Source: an uncultured Gammaproteobacteria bacterium
GTDB lineage: Bacteria > Pseudomonadota > Gammaproteobacteria > Pseudomonadales > Pseudohongiellaceae
Length of the DNA stretch: 11,805 nucleotides
Direction: 5' to 3'
Assembly (NCBI GenBank): GCA_903889815.1
Contig: CAISYX010000407.1
Span: 1 to 11,805 of the forward strand
Shown here piece by piece: positions 6,422 to 11,805 of the stretch. The notes under the pieces are model-generated. The model was not told the origin of the DNA. It searched no databases and worked only from the letters and a program-made list of their open reading frames with translations. Made by a program: the position numbers and the translations under genes. Positions within the stretch are counted from its first letter, which is position 1; the number at the start of each line of letters is the position of its first letter.

Positions 6422-6449
6422 ATTTAACTCGATAAAGACGGTTTTGCAA
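6422..6449 (-). promoter_or_regulatory. Candidate promoter of tRNA-Arg
   Basis: On the minus strand, TTGCAA (-35, 4 of 6) is followed after 16 nt by TTAAAT (-10, 4 of 6). The -10 ends 14 nt before the tRNA 5' end. A GC-rich stretch follows the -10, as often seen in stable-RNA promoters under stringent control. Only the positions and partial consensus support it. Confidence 0.45.
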
Positions 6450-6500
6450 AGCGCTTTTTTCATGCAGTTCAATCCCTGTTTCTGGTATCGCAATGACGCA

Positions 6501-6509
6501 TGTTAAGAT
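6501..6509 (+). promoter_or_regulatory. Candidate extended -10 of the SEL1 operon
   Basis: TGTTAAGAT has the TG-n-(-10) arrangement with a 4-of-6 hexamer. It is 71 nt before the first SEL1 gene. No good -35 is visible at 16-18 nt, so the call is weak. Confidence 0.28.
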
Positions 6510-6580
6510 CGCAGGACTTCCCGGCCTCAAGAGTCGTGGCTGAGTCAATCGTCATGGTGCACGCGGTGGATCTCCCAACT

Positions 6581-7507
6581 ATGAAAAAATTCACACTATC
6601 AATTTCCCTGTTGATCCTCGGCAGCAGTCTCGCCCTTGCTGCTCAGGCTGACTTTGAGACCGGACTTGCGGCCTACGAGGCGCAGGATTATGCGAAGGCA
6701 ATGACGGAGTTCAGGGCTGCTGCCGAACAGGGAGACATTCGCTCACAGTTTTACATGGGCAGTCTCTACGACAAGGCCATGGGTGTGACGCAGGACTATG
6801 CCGAAGCCTACCGCTGGTATGAGCTTGCCGCGAACCAGGGTGATCCTGCCGCGCAGTATGCCGTGGCCACCATGAATTTCTACGGACAGGGCAAGGCAGA
6901 AGATTACGGACAGGCCATACAGTGGTACGGCAAGGCCGCAGCGCAGGGCCATCGTGATTCGCAGTACAACCTCGGCATCATGCACGCCAATGGCTACGGC
7001 ACGCCGCCCGATGCCACTGAGGCGCACAAGTGGTTTCTTGCAGCAGCCGAGGGCGGCAAGGCCGATGCGCAGTACAATCTGGGCATCATGTTTCAGGACG
7101 GCGTGGGCGTGATGGCTGACCCAATCCAAGCCTTTGGCTGGTTCGTGCGCGCTGGCGAGCAGGGCGTCGCACCGGCGCAGGCGCGCGTCGGCATTGCCTA
7201 TGCGTCCGGCCAGGGCGTCGAGCGCGATTATGTGAAGGCCCGCGAATGGTTCACGCTGGCTGCTGAACGGGGCGATGTGCCGGCACAGGCATTTCTGGGC
7301 CGTCTCTATCTGAACGGACTGGGAATAGACGAGCAGGACCTCGTCTCTGCCTACATGTGGTTCAAGATTGCCAACGACAACGGCGATCAGGAAGCGACCA
7401 ATGTCCTGGCCACTCTGCGGGGCTACATGAAACCAGACGACATCACCAATGCCGAACAGTCGGCCATCCGCTGGGTCAGCAATCAGCGCGCGAGCCGTCG
7501 CCCATGA
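6581..7507 (+). CDS. Secreted SEL1-repeat protein (six repeats)
   Basis: Solenoid scaffold protein of 308 residues. A Sec signal (MKKFTLSISLLILGSSLALAAQA) is cut near residue 23. After a short TPR-like unit (FETGLAAYEAQDYAKAMTEFRAAAEQG) come about six 36-residue SEL1-like repeats (roughly 53-88, 89-124, 125-160, 161-196, 197-232, 233-269). Each carries the AQYNLGxMYxxGxGVxxDxxxAxxWFxxAAxxG pattern. The C-terminal cap (MKPDDITNAEQSAIRWV) is shared with the two genes downstream. SEL1 repeats bind other proteins and have no catalysis of their own; the partner here is unknown. The start at 6581 is preceded by GGTGGA at 10 nt. The frame is open to 6500 but the signal peptide fixes the start. Its stop overlaps the next start (ATGA), so it is the first gene of a coupled three-gene operon. 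Confidence 0.92.
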   Translation: MKKFTLSISLLILGSSLALAAQADFETGLAAYEAQDYAKAMTEFRAAAEQGDIRSQFYMGSLYDKAMGVTQDYAEAYRWYELAANQGDPAAQYAVATMNFYGQGKAEDYGQAIQWYGKAAAQGHRDSQYNLGIMHANGYGTPPDATEAHKWFLAAAEGGKADAQYNLGIMFQDGVGVMADPIQAFGWFVRAGEQGVAPAQARVGIAYASGQGVERDYVKAREWFTLAAERGDVPAQAFLGRLYLNGLGIDEQDLVSAYMWFKIANDNGDQEATNVLATLRGYMKPDDITNAEQSAIRWVSNQRASRRP

Positions 7508-8118
7508 GGGCCGGCCTGAGTGCCGCCTTGCTGATCGCCAGTGTGACACTACTGCCAGTGTCGGCAATCGCCCAGCCGCTCGCAGAGCCGGACCTTCCCA
7601 CCCTGCAAGCCTCCGCGCAGGGCGGCGACAGCGCGGCTCAGTTCGATCTGGGCAATCGCTTCCTTTATGGCACTGGCGTGATCGCAGACGAATTTGAAGC
7701 GGCGCGCTGGTTTCGCCTGGCTGCAGACCAAGGCAACAACAATGCTCAGTACAATCTGGGCGTGATGTACATGCAAGGCACCGGCGTGCTGGCCGACATG
7801 AACGAGGCGCTGCGCTGGTTCCTCAGCGCTGCCAATCTCGGCGACGCCCCCGCCCAGTTTACTCTGGCGACGCTGTATGCCAACGGCCGCGGCGTCGACA
7901 AGAATCCCGTCATGGCGCACATGTGGTTCACCCTCGCCGCATCGGGTGGGCATCGTGCTGCTGCCGCCAATCTCGTGCTGTATCAGGAGATGATGATGGA
8001 CACCGACATTGTCGAGGCACAGCGCCTGGCCAATGAATGGATTCAGAATTTCAACGATACCCGGGCGGCCCAGGGCGGACTGGACGACAACGCGGTTGCC
8101 AATCCAGGAACGCCATGA
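7504..8118 (+). CDS. Secreted SEL1-repeat protein (three repeats), second of operon
   Basis: A protein of 204 residues with a Sec signal ending near AIAQ (residue 24). Three SEL1-like repeats cover about 42-77, 78-113 and 114-149. They are followed by a helical cap (MMMDTDIVEAQRLANEWI) and a loose polar tail. It is a shorter paralogue of the preceding gene. Its ATG overlaps the upstream stop by 4 nt and there is no strong ribosome site, so translation is probably coupled. The role is presumably protein binding in the periplasm; no enzymatic motif is visible. Confidence 0.9.
   Translation: MRAGLSAALLIASVTLLPVSAIAQPLAEPDLPTLQASAQGGDSAAQFDLGNRFLYGTGVIADEFEAARWFRLAADQGNNNAQYNLGVMYMQGTGVLADMNEALRWFLSAANLGDAPAQFTLATLYANGRGVDKNPVMAHMWFTLAASGGHRAAAANLVLYQEMMMDTDIVEAQRLANEWIQNFNDTRAAQGGLDDNAVANPGTP
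8106..8110 (+). promoter_or_regulatory. Ribosome binding site of third SEL1 gene
   Basis: AGGAA lies inside the end of the second SEL1 gene. It is 4 nt from the ATG at 8115 and 7 nt from the ATG at 8118. The latter distance is closer to optimal, so initiation may favour the second codon. Confidence 0.5.
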
Positions 8119-8693
8119 TGCGCTCTCTTCTCTCAACATTGATGGTATGGACAGTCCTGTCCTTTCCGGCTCTGCATGCCGACTATGAAGACGGCGTCGA
8201 AGCCGCTGCCGCCGGCGACTACGCCACAGCGCTGCAGGAATTCACGGTGGCAGCTGAAGCCGGCCTTGATCTCGCCCAATACAATCTCGCCATTCTGTAC
8301 TTCACAGGACAAGGGGTTGCTCAAGACTATGCCGAGGCCATGCGCTGGACGCTGGCCGCGGCCGAACAGGGACATCTGAATGCCCAGTTCAATCTGGGCG
8401 CTCTTTACTACACCGGCACGGGAACGGCTGTCGACATGGCGCAGGCCTTCGCGTGGTATGAACGGGCGGCAGAGTCGCAACATGCGGGAGCCCAGTACAA
8501 TCTCGCGACGATGTATGAACTGGGTGAAGGGGTTGAAGCAGACTTGGTGCGAGCACACTTCTGGGCGAGCGCTGCGCAGTACAACGAATTCGCCGATGCA
8601 CCGGCGCTGCTCGAAAGACTCAGCGCCGCGATGACACCCGACCAACTGAGCGCTGCGCGACAGGCGTTCGCGCAGTGGCTGCTGGCGCTGTGA
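8115..8693 (+). CDS. Secreted SEL1-repeat protein (three repeats), third of operon
   Basis: A protein of 192 residues. The signal peptide is cut near ALHA/DYEDG (residue 22). The mature N-terminus (DYEDGVEAAAAGDYATALQEFTVAAEAG) closely parallels that of the first gene of the operon, so genes one and three share a domain plan that gene two lacks. SEL1-like repeats lie at about 51-86, 87-122 and 123-158, with the cap MTPDQLSAARQAFAQWL. The start is ATGATG: the first ATG (8115) overlaps the previous stop, and AGGA at 8106-8109 is better spaced for the second ATG at 8118, so either may be used. It ends 18 nt from the stop of sufE on the other strand. Confidence 0.9.
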   Translation: MMRSLLSTLMVWTVLSFPALHADYEDGVEAAAAGDYATALQEFTVAAEAGLDLAQYNLAILYFTGQGVAQDYAEAMRWTLAAAEQGHLNAQFNLGALYYTGTGTAVDMAQAFAWYERAAESQHAGAQYNLATMYELGEGVEADLVRAHFWASAAQYNEFADAPALLERLSAAMTPDQLSAARQAFAQWLLAL

Positions 8694-8711
8694 GTTCCTT
8701 GCGCCTCCGCG

Positions 8712-9140
8712 TCAGCTCTGCGTGGCGGCCAGCGCCTTGATGCGCTGCACCATGGCCTGCAGGCCGTTGCCGCGTGTGGCACTCAGATGCTTGAGAAGAT
8801 TGAGACTGTCAAAATAGGCCGTGATGTCGAAGGCCTGAATTTCCTGAGGTGAGCGCCCGTTATAGGCCGCCAGCACCACCCCCAGCAGTCCCCTCACGAT
8901 GAAGGCATCACTGTCAGCCTCGAAATACAGCCGTCCGCCCTCCTCCCGATAGGTCAGCCACACCTGGCTCTGACAACCCCGCACAAGATTCACTTCGCTG
9001 CGATGCTCCGGCGCCAGTGCCGGCAGCTCCTTGCCCAGGTCTATGATGTACTTGTAGCGGTCTTCCCAGCTGTCGAAAAAGGACAGCGCTTCGACGATAT
9101 CGTCCGTCGTTATGTCAGTTCCAAACCGGTTGCCGCTCAT
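8712..9140 (-). CDS. sufE: Cysteine desulfuration protein SufE
   Basis: Sulfur acceptor that takes persulfide from the SufS cysteine and passes it to the SufBCD scaffold in the cytosol. The 142 residues match the usual length of the family. The active cysteine is Cys56 in NLVRGCQSQVWL, the family signature. The N-terminal region (IVEALSFFDSWEDRYKYIIDLG) is the typical SufE helix, and the glycine-rich RGLLGVVLAAYNGRSP follows. It is the last gene of the suf operon, 20 nt after sufT. The start has only a weak GGTAA upstream. SufE rather than SufU is the partner here, which fits a proteobacterial SUF system. No terminator is visible before the converging SEL1 operon. Confidence 0.95.
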   Translation of the reverse strand: MSGNRFGTDITTDDIVEALSFFDSWEDRYKYIIDLGKELPALAPEHRSEVNLVRGCQSQVWLTYREEGGRLYFEADSDAFIVRGLLGVVLAAYNGRSPQEIQAFDITAYFDSLNLLKHLSATRGNGLQAMVQRIKALAATQS

Positions 9141-9160
9141 CGTTTACCATTGCACATGAT

Positions 9161-9694
9161 TCAGAAAAACATGCCGGTTTCGAGCTGCGCTTCCTCGCTC
9201 ATCATGTCCCGGCTCCACGGTGGATCAAACACCAGATCCACCTTCACATCCTTCACATTCGGCACCCGCTTCACGCGGTACTCCACATCCCCTACCAGCA
9301 CCGGGCCCATGCCGCAGCTAGGCGCCGTAAGCGTCATGGCGATATCCACACGATGCGCTTCCTGGGCAATGCTGACCTTGTAGATCAAGCCCAGATTCAC
9401 GAGGTCCACCGGGATTTCCGGGTCGAATACCGTACTTAGGGCCTGCCACACCTGCGCTTCATCGATCAGCGCGGTCTGTGCTGCTGGAAAGCTCAGCATT
9501 TCGGCCTGGAGGCCCAGTGCCGCCGCATCGGTGCCGTCCACCCGCAACATCTGTCCCAGATGCACCACCGTGTAATTGCCACCCAGCGCCTGGGTAATCG
9601 CCACAAAGGCGTTTCTCGGGATCGTTACCGGCGTGCCATCGGGCACGCGGCGCGCAGGACAATCTTCCTGCGCCAGCACCATGCGTCTTTCCAT
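9161..9694 (-). CDS. sufT: Fe-S assembly protein SufT (MIP18/DUF59)
   Basis: Accessory factor for maturing iron-sulfur proteins. The protein has 177 residues. An N-terminal domain of about 75 residues (with DGTPVTIPRNAFVAITQALGG) precedes the MIP18/DUF59 domain at about 80-165. That domain opens with DPEIPVDLVNLGLIYKV and holds the key cysteine Cys127 in TAPSCGMG, then FDPPWSRDMMSEEA. This two-part layout is that of SufT and not of stand-alone DUF59 proteins. The ATG follows the sufA stop with a single base between, implying coupling. An in-frame ATG at 9682 is possible, but the MERR start gives the family's usual N-terminus. SufT is reported in other bacteria to matter for lipoate- and Fe-S-enzyme maturation under demand; here the role is inferred from family and operon. 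Confidence 0.9.
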   Translation of the reverse strand: MERRMVLAQEDCPARRVPDGTPVTIPRNAFVAITQALGGNYTVVHLGQMLRVDGTDAAALGLQAEMLSFPAAQTALIDEAQVWQALSTVFDPEIPVDLVNLGLIYKVSIAQEAHRVDIAMTLTAPSCGMGPVLVGDVEYRVKRVPNVKDVKVDLVFDPPWSRDMMSEEAQLETGMFF

Positions 9695-9695
9695 G

Positions 9696-10058
9696 TCAGT
9701 TCACGTTGAAGCTTTCGCCACAACCGCACTGGTCCTTGGCGTTGGGGTTGAGGAAGCGCAGCTGGCGGTTCACACCTTCTGTGACGTAGTCGATCTGCGT
9801 GCCGTTGACAATGGCCAGACTGTCACGGGCCACCAGCAGCTCCACGTCATCGCCAAGCTGCACATGCAGGTCATCGGGTCGGGCGGCGGGCACCAGGTCT
9901 ACCACATACATGTAGCCCGTGCAGCCGCTCTTCTTGACGCTCAGGCGCACGGCGCGGGCATCCTGGGCCTTGCGAATCTGGGTGCGGAAATGTTCTATCG
10001 CTGCAGGCGTCACGTCAACGCCGCCCGCCTGTGCTGGATCAAATGTCTGTACGCTCAT
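9696..10058 (-). CDS. sufA: A-type Fe-S carrier, SufA/IscA (HesB) family
   Basis: Carrier that holds an iron-sulfur cluster and hands it to apo-proteins in the cytosol. The protein has 120 residues. The three ligand cysteines are Cys46 in KKSGCTGYMY and Cys111 and Cys113 in QCGCGESF, with the usual spacing. The start at 10058 (MSVQTF) is preferred over the in-frame ATG at 10076 because GAGGA lies 7 nt before it. The family name (SufA or IscA) cannot be split by sequence alone, but the position between sufS and sufT supports SufA. Confidence 0.92.
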   Translation of the reverse strand: MSVQTFDPAQAGGVDVTPAAIEHFRTQIRKAQDARAVRLSVKKSGCTGYMYVVDLVPAARPDDLHVQLGDDVELLVARDSLAIVNGTQIDYVTEGVNRQLRFLNPNAKDQCGCGESFNVN

Positions 10059-10065
10059 CGCATTA

Positions 10066-10070
10066 TCCTC
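10066..10070 (-). promoter_or_regulatory. Ribosome binding site of sufA
   Basis: GAGGA on the minus strand, 7 nt before the ATG at 10058. It lies inside the longer in-frame reading that starts at 10076 and is the reason to reject that start. Confidence 0.7.
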
Positions 10071-10090
10071 GGTCATGCTTGCTGGACTGC

Positions 10091-11359
10091 TTATTGGAGA
10101 AACTGTCGGGCCTTTTCAAGGGCCGCGAACAGACGGTCCACATCGTCGAACGTATTGTAGAAGCTGAAACTGGCGCGCACGGTGCCAGGAATCCGGTACT
10201 GATCCATGATGGGCTGAGCGCAGTGATTTCCGGTACGCACTGCCACGCCCTGCTGATCCAGCAAGGTGCCCAGATCGGCGGGATGCACACCGTCCAGATT
10301 GAAGCTCATTACCCCTGTCTTGTGGTGCGCAGTACCCACCAGCGTGAGACCGGACACCGCCTGCGCCTTCTTCTGCGCATAGACCAGCAAGGCTTCCTCG
10401 TGACGGGCGGCACCTTCGCGATCCAGGGAGTTCACGTAGTCTATGGCTGCACCAAGGCCCACGGCACCCGCGATATCCGGCGTCCCTGCTTCAAATTTGT
10501 AGGGCAGCTGATTGTAGGTAGTACCTGCAAAACTGACCGACTCGATCATCTCACCCCCACCCTGATACGGCGGCATGGCCTCCAGCACGGTGCGCCGTCC
10601 ATACAGCACACCAATTCCCGTCGGGCCGAACAGTTTGTGGGCGGAGAACGAGTAAAAATCACAATCCAGCGCCTGCACATCGACCGGCCAGTGGGCGATT
10701 GCCTGCGCGCCATCCACGAATACCAGTGCGCCTGCCGCATGGGCCATGCGCGCAATCTCTGCCACAGGGTTGATGGTGCCGAGTGCATTGGACACGTGGC
10801 CCACGGCCACCATACGTACGCGAGCATCCAGCATTCCCTGCAAGGCCTGCAGATCGAGCGTGCCAGTGGTGTCCACGGGAATGGCTTCGACGGTGGCTCC
10901 GCGCTCAGCCGCGACCATCTGCCACGGCACAATGTTGGAATGATGCTCCATGGCCGACACCAGAATGCGGTCTCCAGGCTGCAACTGACTGCGTCCCCAG
11001 CTCGCCGCCACCAGATTGATGGCTTCGGAGGTGCCACGTGTCCACAGAATCTGTCGGGCATCCGGCGCATTGAGAAAATTCGCCACCTTCCTGCGCGCGC
11101 CTTCGAACGCGCCAGTGGCACGATCGCTCAGTGCGTGGGCGCCGCGGTGCACATTGGCGTTGTCGCGGCGGTAGTAATCCACCATGGCCTGGATGACGGA
11201 TTCCGGCTTTTGCGTCGTGGCCGCATTGTCCAGATACACGAGCGGATGCCCGTTGACCTGCTGGTGCAGAATTGGAAAGTCTCGACGGACCCGCTCAGCG
11301 TCGAAGCCAACAGTGGCTGTGCCGGGAATGACCTGATACACCGCGGGATCCTCGCTCAT
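10091..11359 (-). CDS. sufS: Cysteine desulfurase SufS
   Basis: PLP-dependent enzyme that converts L-cysteine to L-alanine and a protein-bound persulfide, the sulfur source for the cluster. The 422 residues fit group II desulfurases. Lys242 in FSAHKLFGP binds PLP, Cys380 in RTGNHCAQPIM is the active cysteine, His139 in SAMEHHSN stacks on the cofactor, Asp216 lies in FVDGAQA and Arg395 in TVRASFSFYNT binds substrate. All five are offset by 16 from the E. coli SufS numbers as I recall them, which supports assignment to SufS rather than IscS. The ATG overlaps the sufD stop by 4 nt (ATGA). It ends 32 nt before the sufA start. Confidence 0.97.
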   Translation of the reverse strand: MSEDPAVYQVIPGTATVGFDAERVRRDFPILHQQVNGHPLVYLDNAATTQKPESVIQAMVDYYRRDNANVHRGAHALSDRATGAFEGARRKVANFLNAPDARQILWTRGTSEAINLVAASWGRSQLQPGDRILVSAMEHHSNIVPWQMVAAERGATVEAIPVDTTGTLDLQALQGMLDARVRMVAVGHVSNALGTINPVAEIARMAHAAGALVFVDGAQAIAHWPVDVQALDCDFYSFSAHKLFGPTGIGVLYGRRTVLEAMPPYQGGGEMIESVSFAGTTYNQLPYKFEAGTPDIAGAVGLGAAIDYVNSLDREGAARHEEALLVYAQKKAQAVSGLTLVGTAHHKTGVMSFNLDGVHPADLGTLLDQQGVAVRTGNHCAQPIMDQYRIPGTVRASFSFYNTFDDVDRLFAALEKARQFLQ

Positions 11360-11805
11360 GTCGCATCAGCAACGGGCAGTGGTGCAGGCGAGTCCGCCTG
11401 CGCAAACACAGTCAGCAGATGCTTGTGCAGATAGTCGCGTACGGCCATCTGGCTGATGCCCTGCAGCAATTCGTTGATGAAGCCGAAGCTCAGCATCGAA
11501 CGCGCCTGCTCATGCGTCAGACCACGACTGCTGAGGTAGAACAGTGCGTCGGCATCGATCTGCGACACCGTGGCGCCGTGTGCGCACTTCACGTCGTCAG
11601 CATAGATTTCCAGCTCTGGCTTGGTGTCGATCTCTGCACGGTCCGAAGTCAGCAGCGTGCGATTGTTCAGCTCCGCCAGCGTCTTCTGCGCGTGAGGGTG
11701 AATGTGAATGCGGCCGTTGAACACAGCCTTCGCATCATCGGCCACGATGCCACGAAACACCTCTGCCGTGGTGCAGTGAGGCGCCTTGTGCTCCACATTG
11801 GTGTG
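11356..11805 (-). CDS. sufD: Fe-S scaffold protein SufD, C-terminal part
   Basis: Subunit of the SufBCD scaffold on which the cluster is built. Only the last 149 residues are in the window and the gene runs off the right edge. The region has the SufB/SufD beta-helix core (VFNGRIHIHPHAQKTLAELNN, then LEIYADDVKCAHGATVSQIDADALFYLSSRGL), which is diagnostic of the family, and the C-terminal helix region ending in MAVRDYLHKHLLTVF. The short final part and its place before sufS favour SufD over SufB. sufC and sufB are expected just to the right. The stop codon overlaps the sufS start. Confidence 0.92.
   Translation of the reverse strand, partial: HTNVEHKAPHCTTAEVFRGIVADDAKAVFNGRIHIHPHAQKTLAELNNRTLLTSDRAEIDTKPELEIYADDVKCAHGATVSQIDADALFYLSSRGLTHEQARSMLSFGFINELLQGISQMAVRDYLHKHLLTVFAQADSPAPLPVADAT

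Noticed and set aside
5958..6548. Several 70-170 residue open frames on both strands over the repeat and tRNA region
   Set aside because: They translate hairpins, A/T runs and the tRNA itself, and the same peptides recur only because the DNA repeats. There are no credible starts or ribosome sites.
6743..8645. Long minus-strand open frames opposite the SEL1 genes
   Set aside because: The periodic SEL1 codons make the antisense frames open too. They have no signal, motif or start site, whereas the plus strand has signals, repeats and coupled overlaps.
10059..10076. Longer sufA start at 10076
   Set aside because: It lacks a ribosome site, while the ATG at 10058 has GAGGA at 7 nt. The extra residues are not part of the family.
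10031..11434. 467-residue plus-strand open frame opposite sufS and the end of sufD
   Set aside because: It is antisense to genes with complete catalytic motifs, has an odd His/Arg-rich composition and no family motif. It is a GC-driven shadow.

Overview
The window reads as a chromosomal segment of a GC-rich Gram-negative bacterium, most likely a gammaproteobacterium. The evidence is two lipoproteins with clear lipoboxes, several Sec-type signal peptides, a tRNA gene that encodes its own CCA end, and a SUF iron-sulfur operon of the sufD-S-A-T-E type. Genus cannot be decided from the sequence. Nothing looks like a phage, plasmid or insertion sequence.

Left part (1-5925): five genes, mostly secreted or envelope hydrolases. 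A metallo-beta-lactamase-fold hydrolase, cut by the left edge, ends in a strong terminator (1021-1055). Facing it on the minus strand is a lipoprotein M19 dipeptidase (1086-2444), preceded by a small DCC/DUF393 protein (2563-2970). A 147-nt divergent spacer with an 11-bp inverted repeat separates these from a penicillin-acylase-family lipoprotein on the plus strand (3118-5415). A short secreted protein of unknown function (5449-5925, minus) converges on the acylase.

Middle (5926-6580): about 400 nt without protein genes, followed by a tRNA-Arg(ACG) on the minus strand (6331-6407). This stretch is the most unusual in the window. It holds two copies of a ~97-nt repeat. Each copy carries an 8-bp triloop hairpin, a second small hairpin, a tract matching the 3' end of the tRNA in inverted orientation, and an intrinsic terminator with a GAAA loop. 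In the copy next to the tRNA this makes a perfect 19-bp inverted repeat between the tRNA 3' end and sequence beyond the terminator. A possible decayed tRNA end sits beside the other copy.

Right part (6581-11805): three tandem secreted SEL1-repeat proteins on the plus strand, linked by 4-nt ATGA overlaps. Facing them is a minus-strand SUF operon, sufD (partial)-sufS-sufA-sufT-sufE. SufS takes sulfur from cysteine, SufE accepts it, SufD belongs to the SufBCD scaffold (sufB and sufC probably lie to the right of the window), SufA is an A-type carrier, and SufT is a MIP18/DUF59 maturation factor.

Most of the window is ordinary chromosome. The items that merit a second look are the tRNA/terminator repeat module, the cluster of three unrelated hydrolase families that each have beta-lactam-active members, the three-gene SEL1 operon, and the operator-like inverted repeat at 2993-3032.
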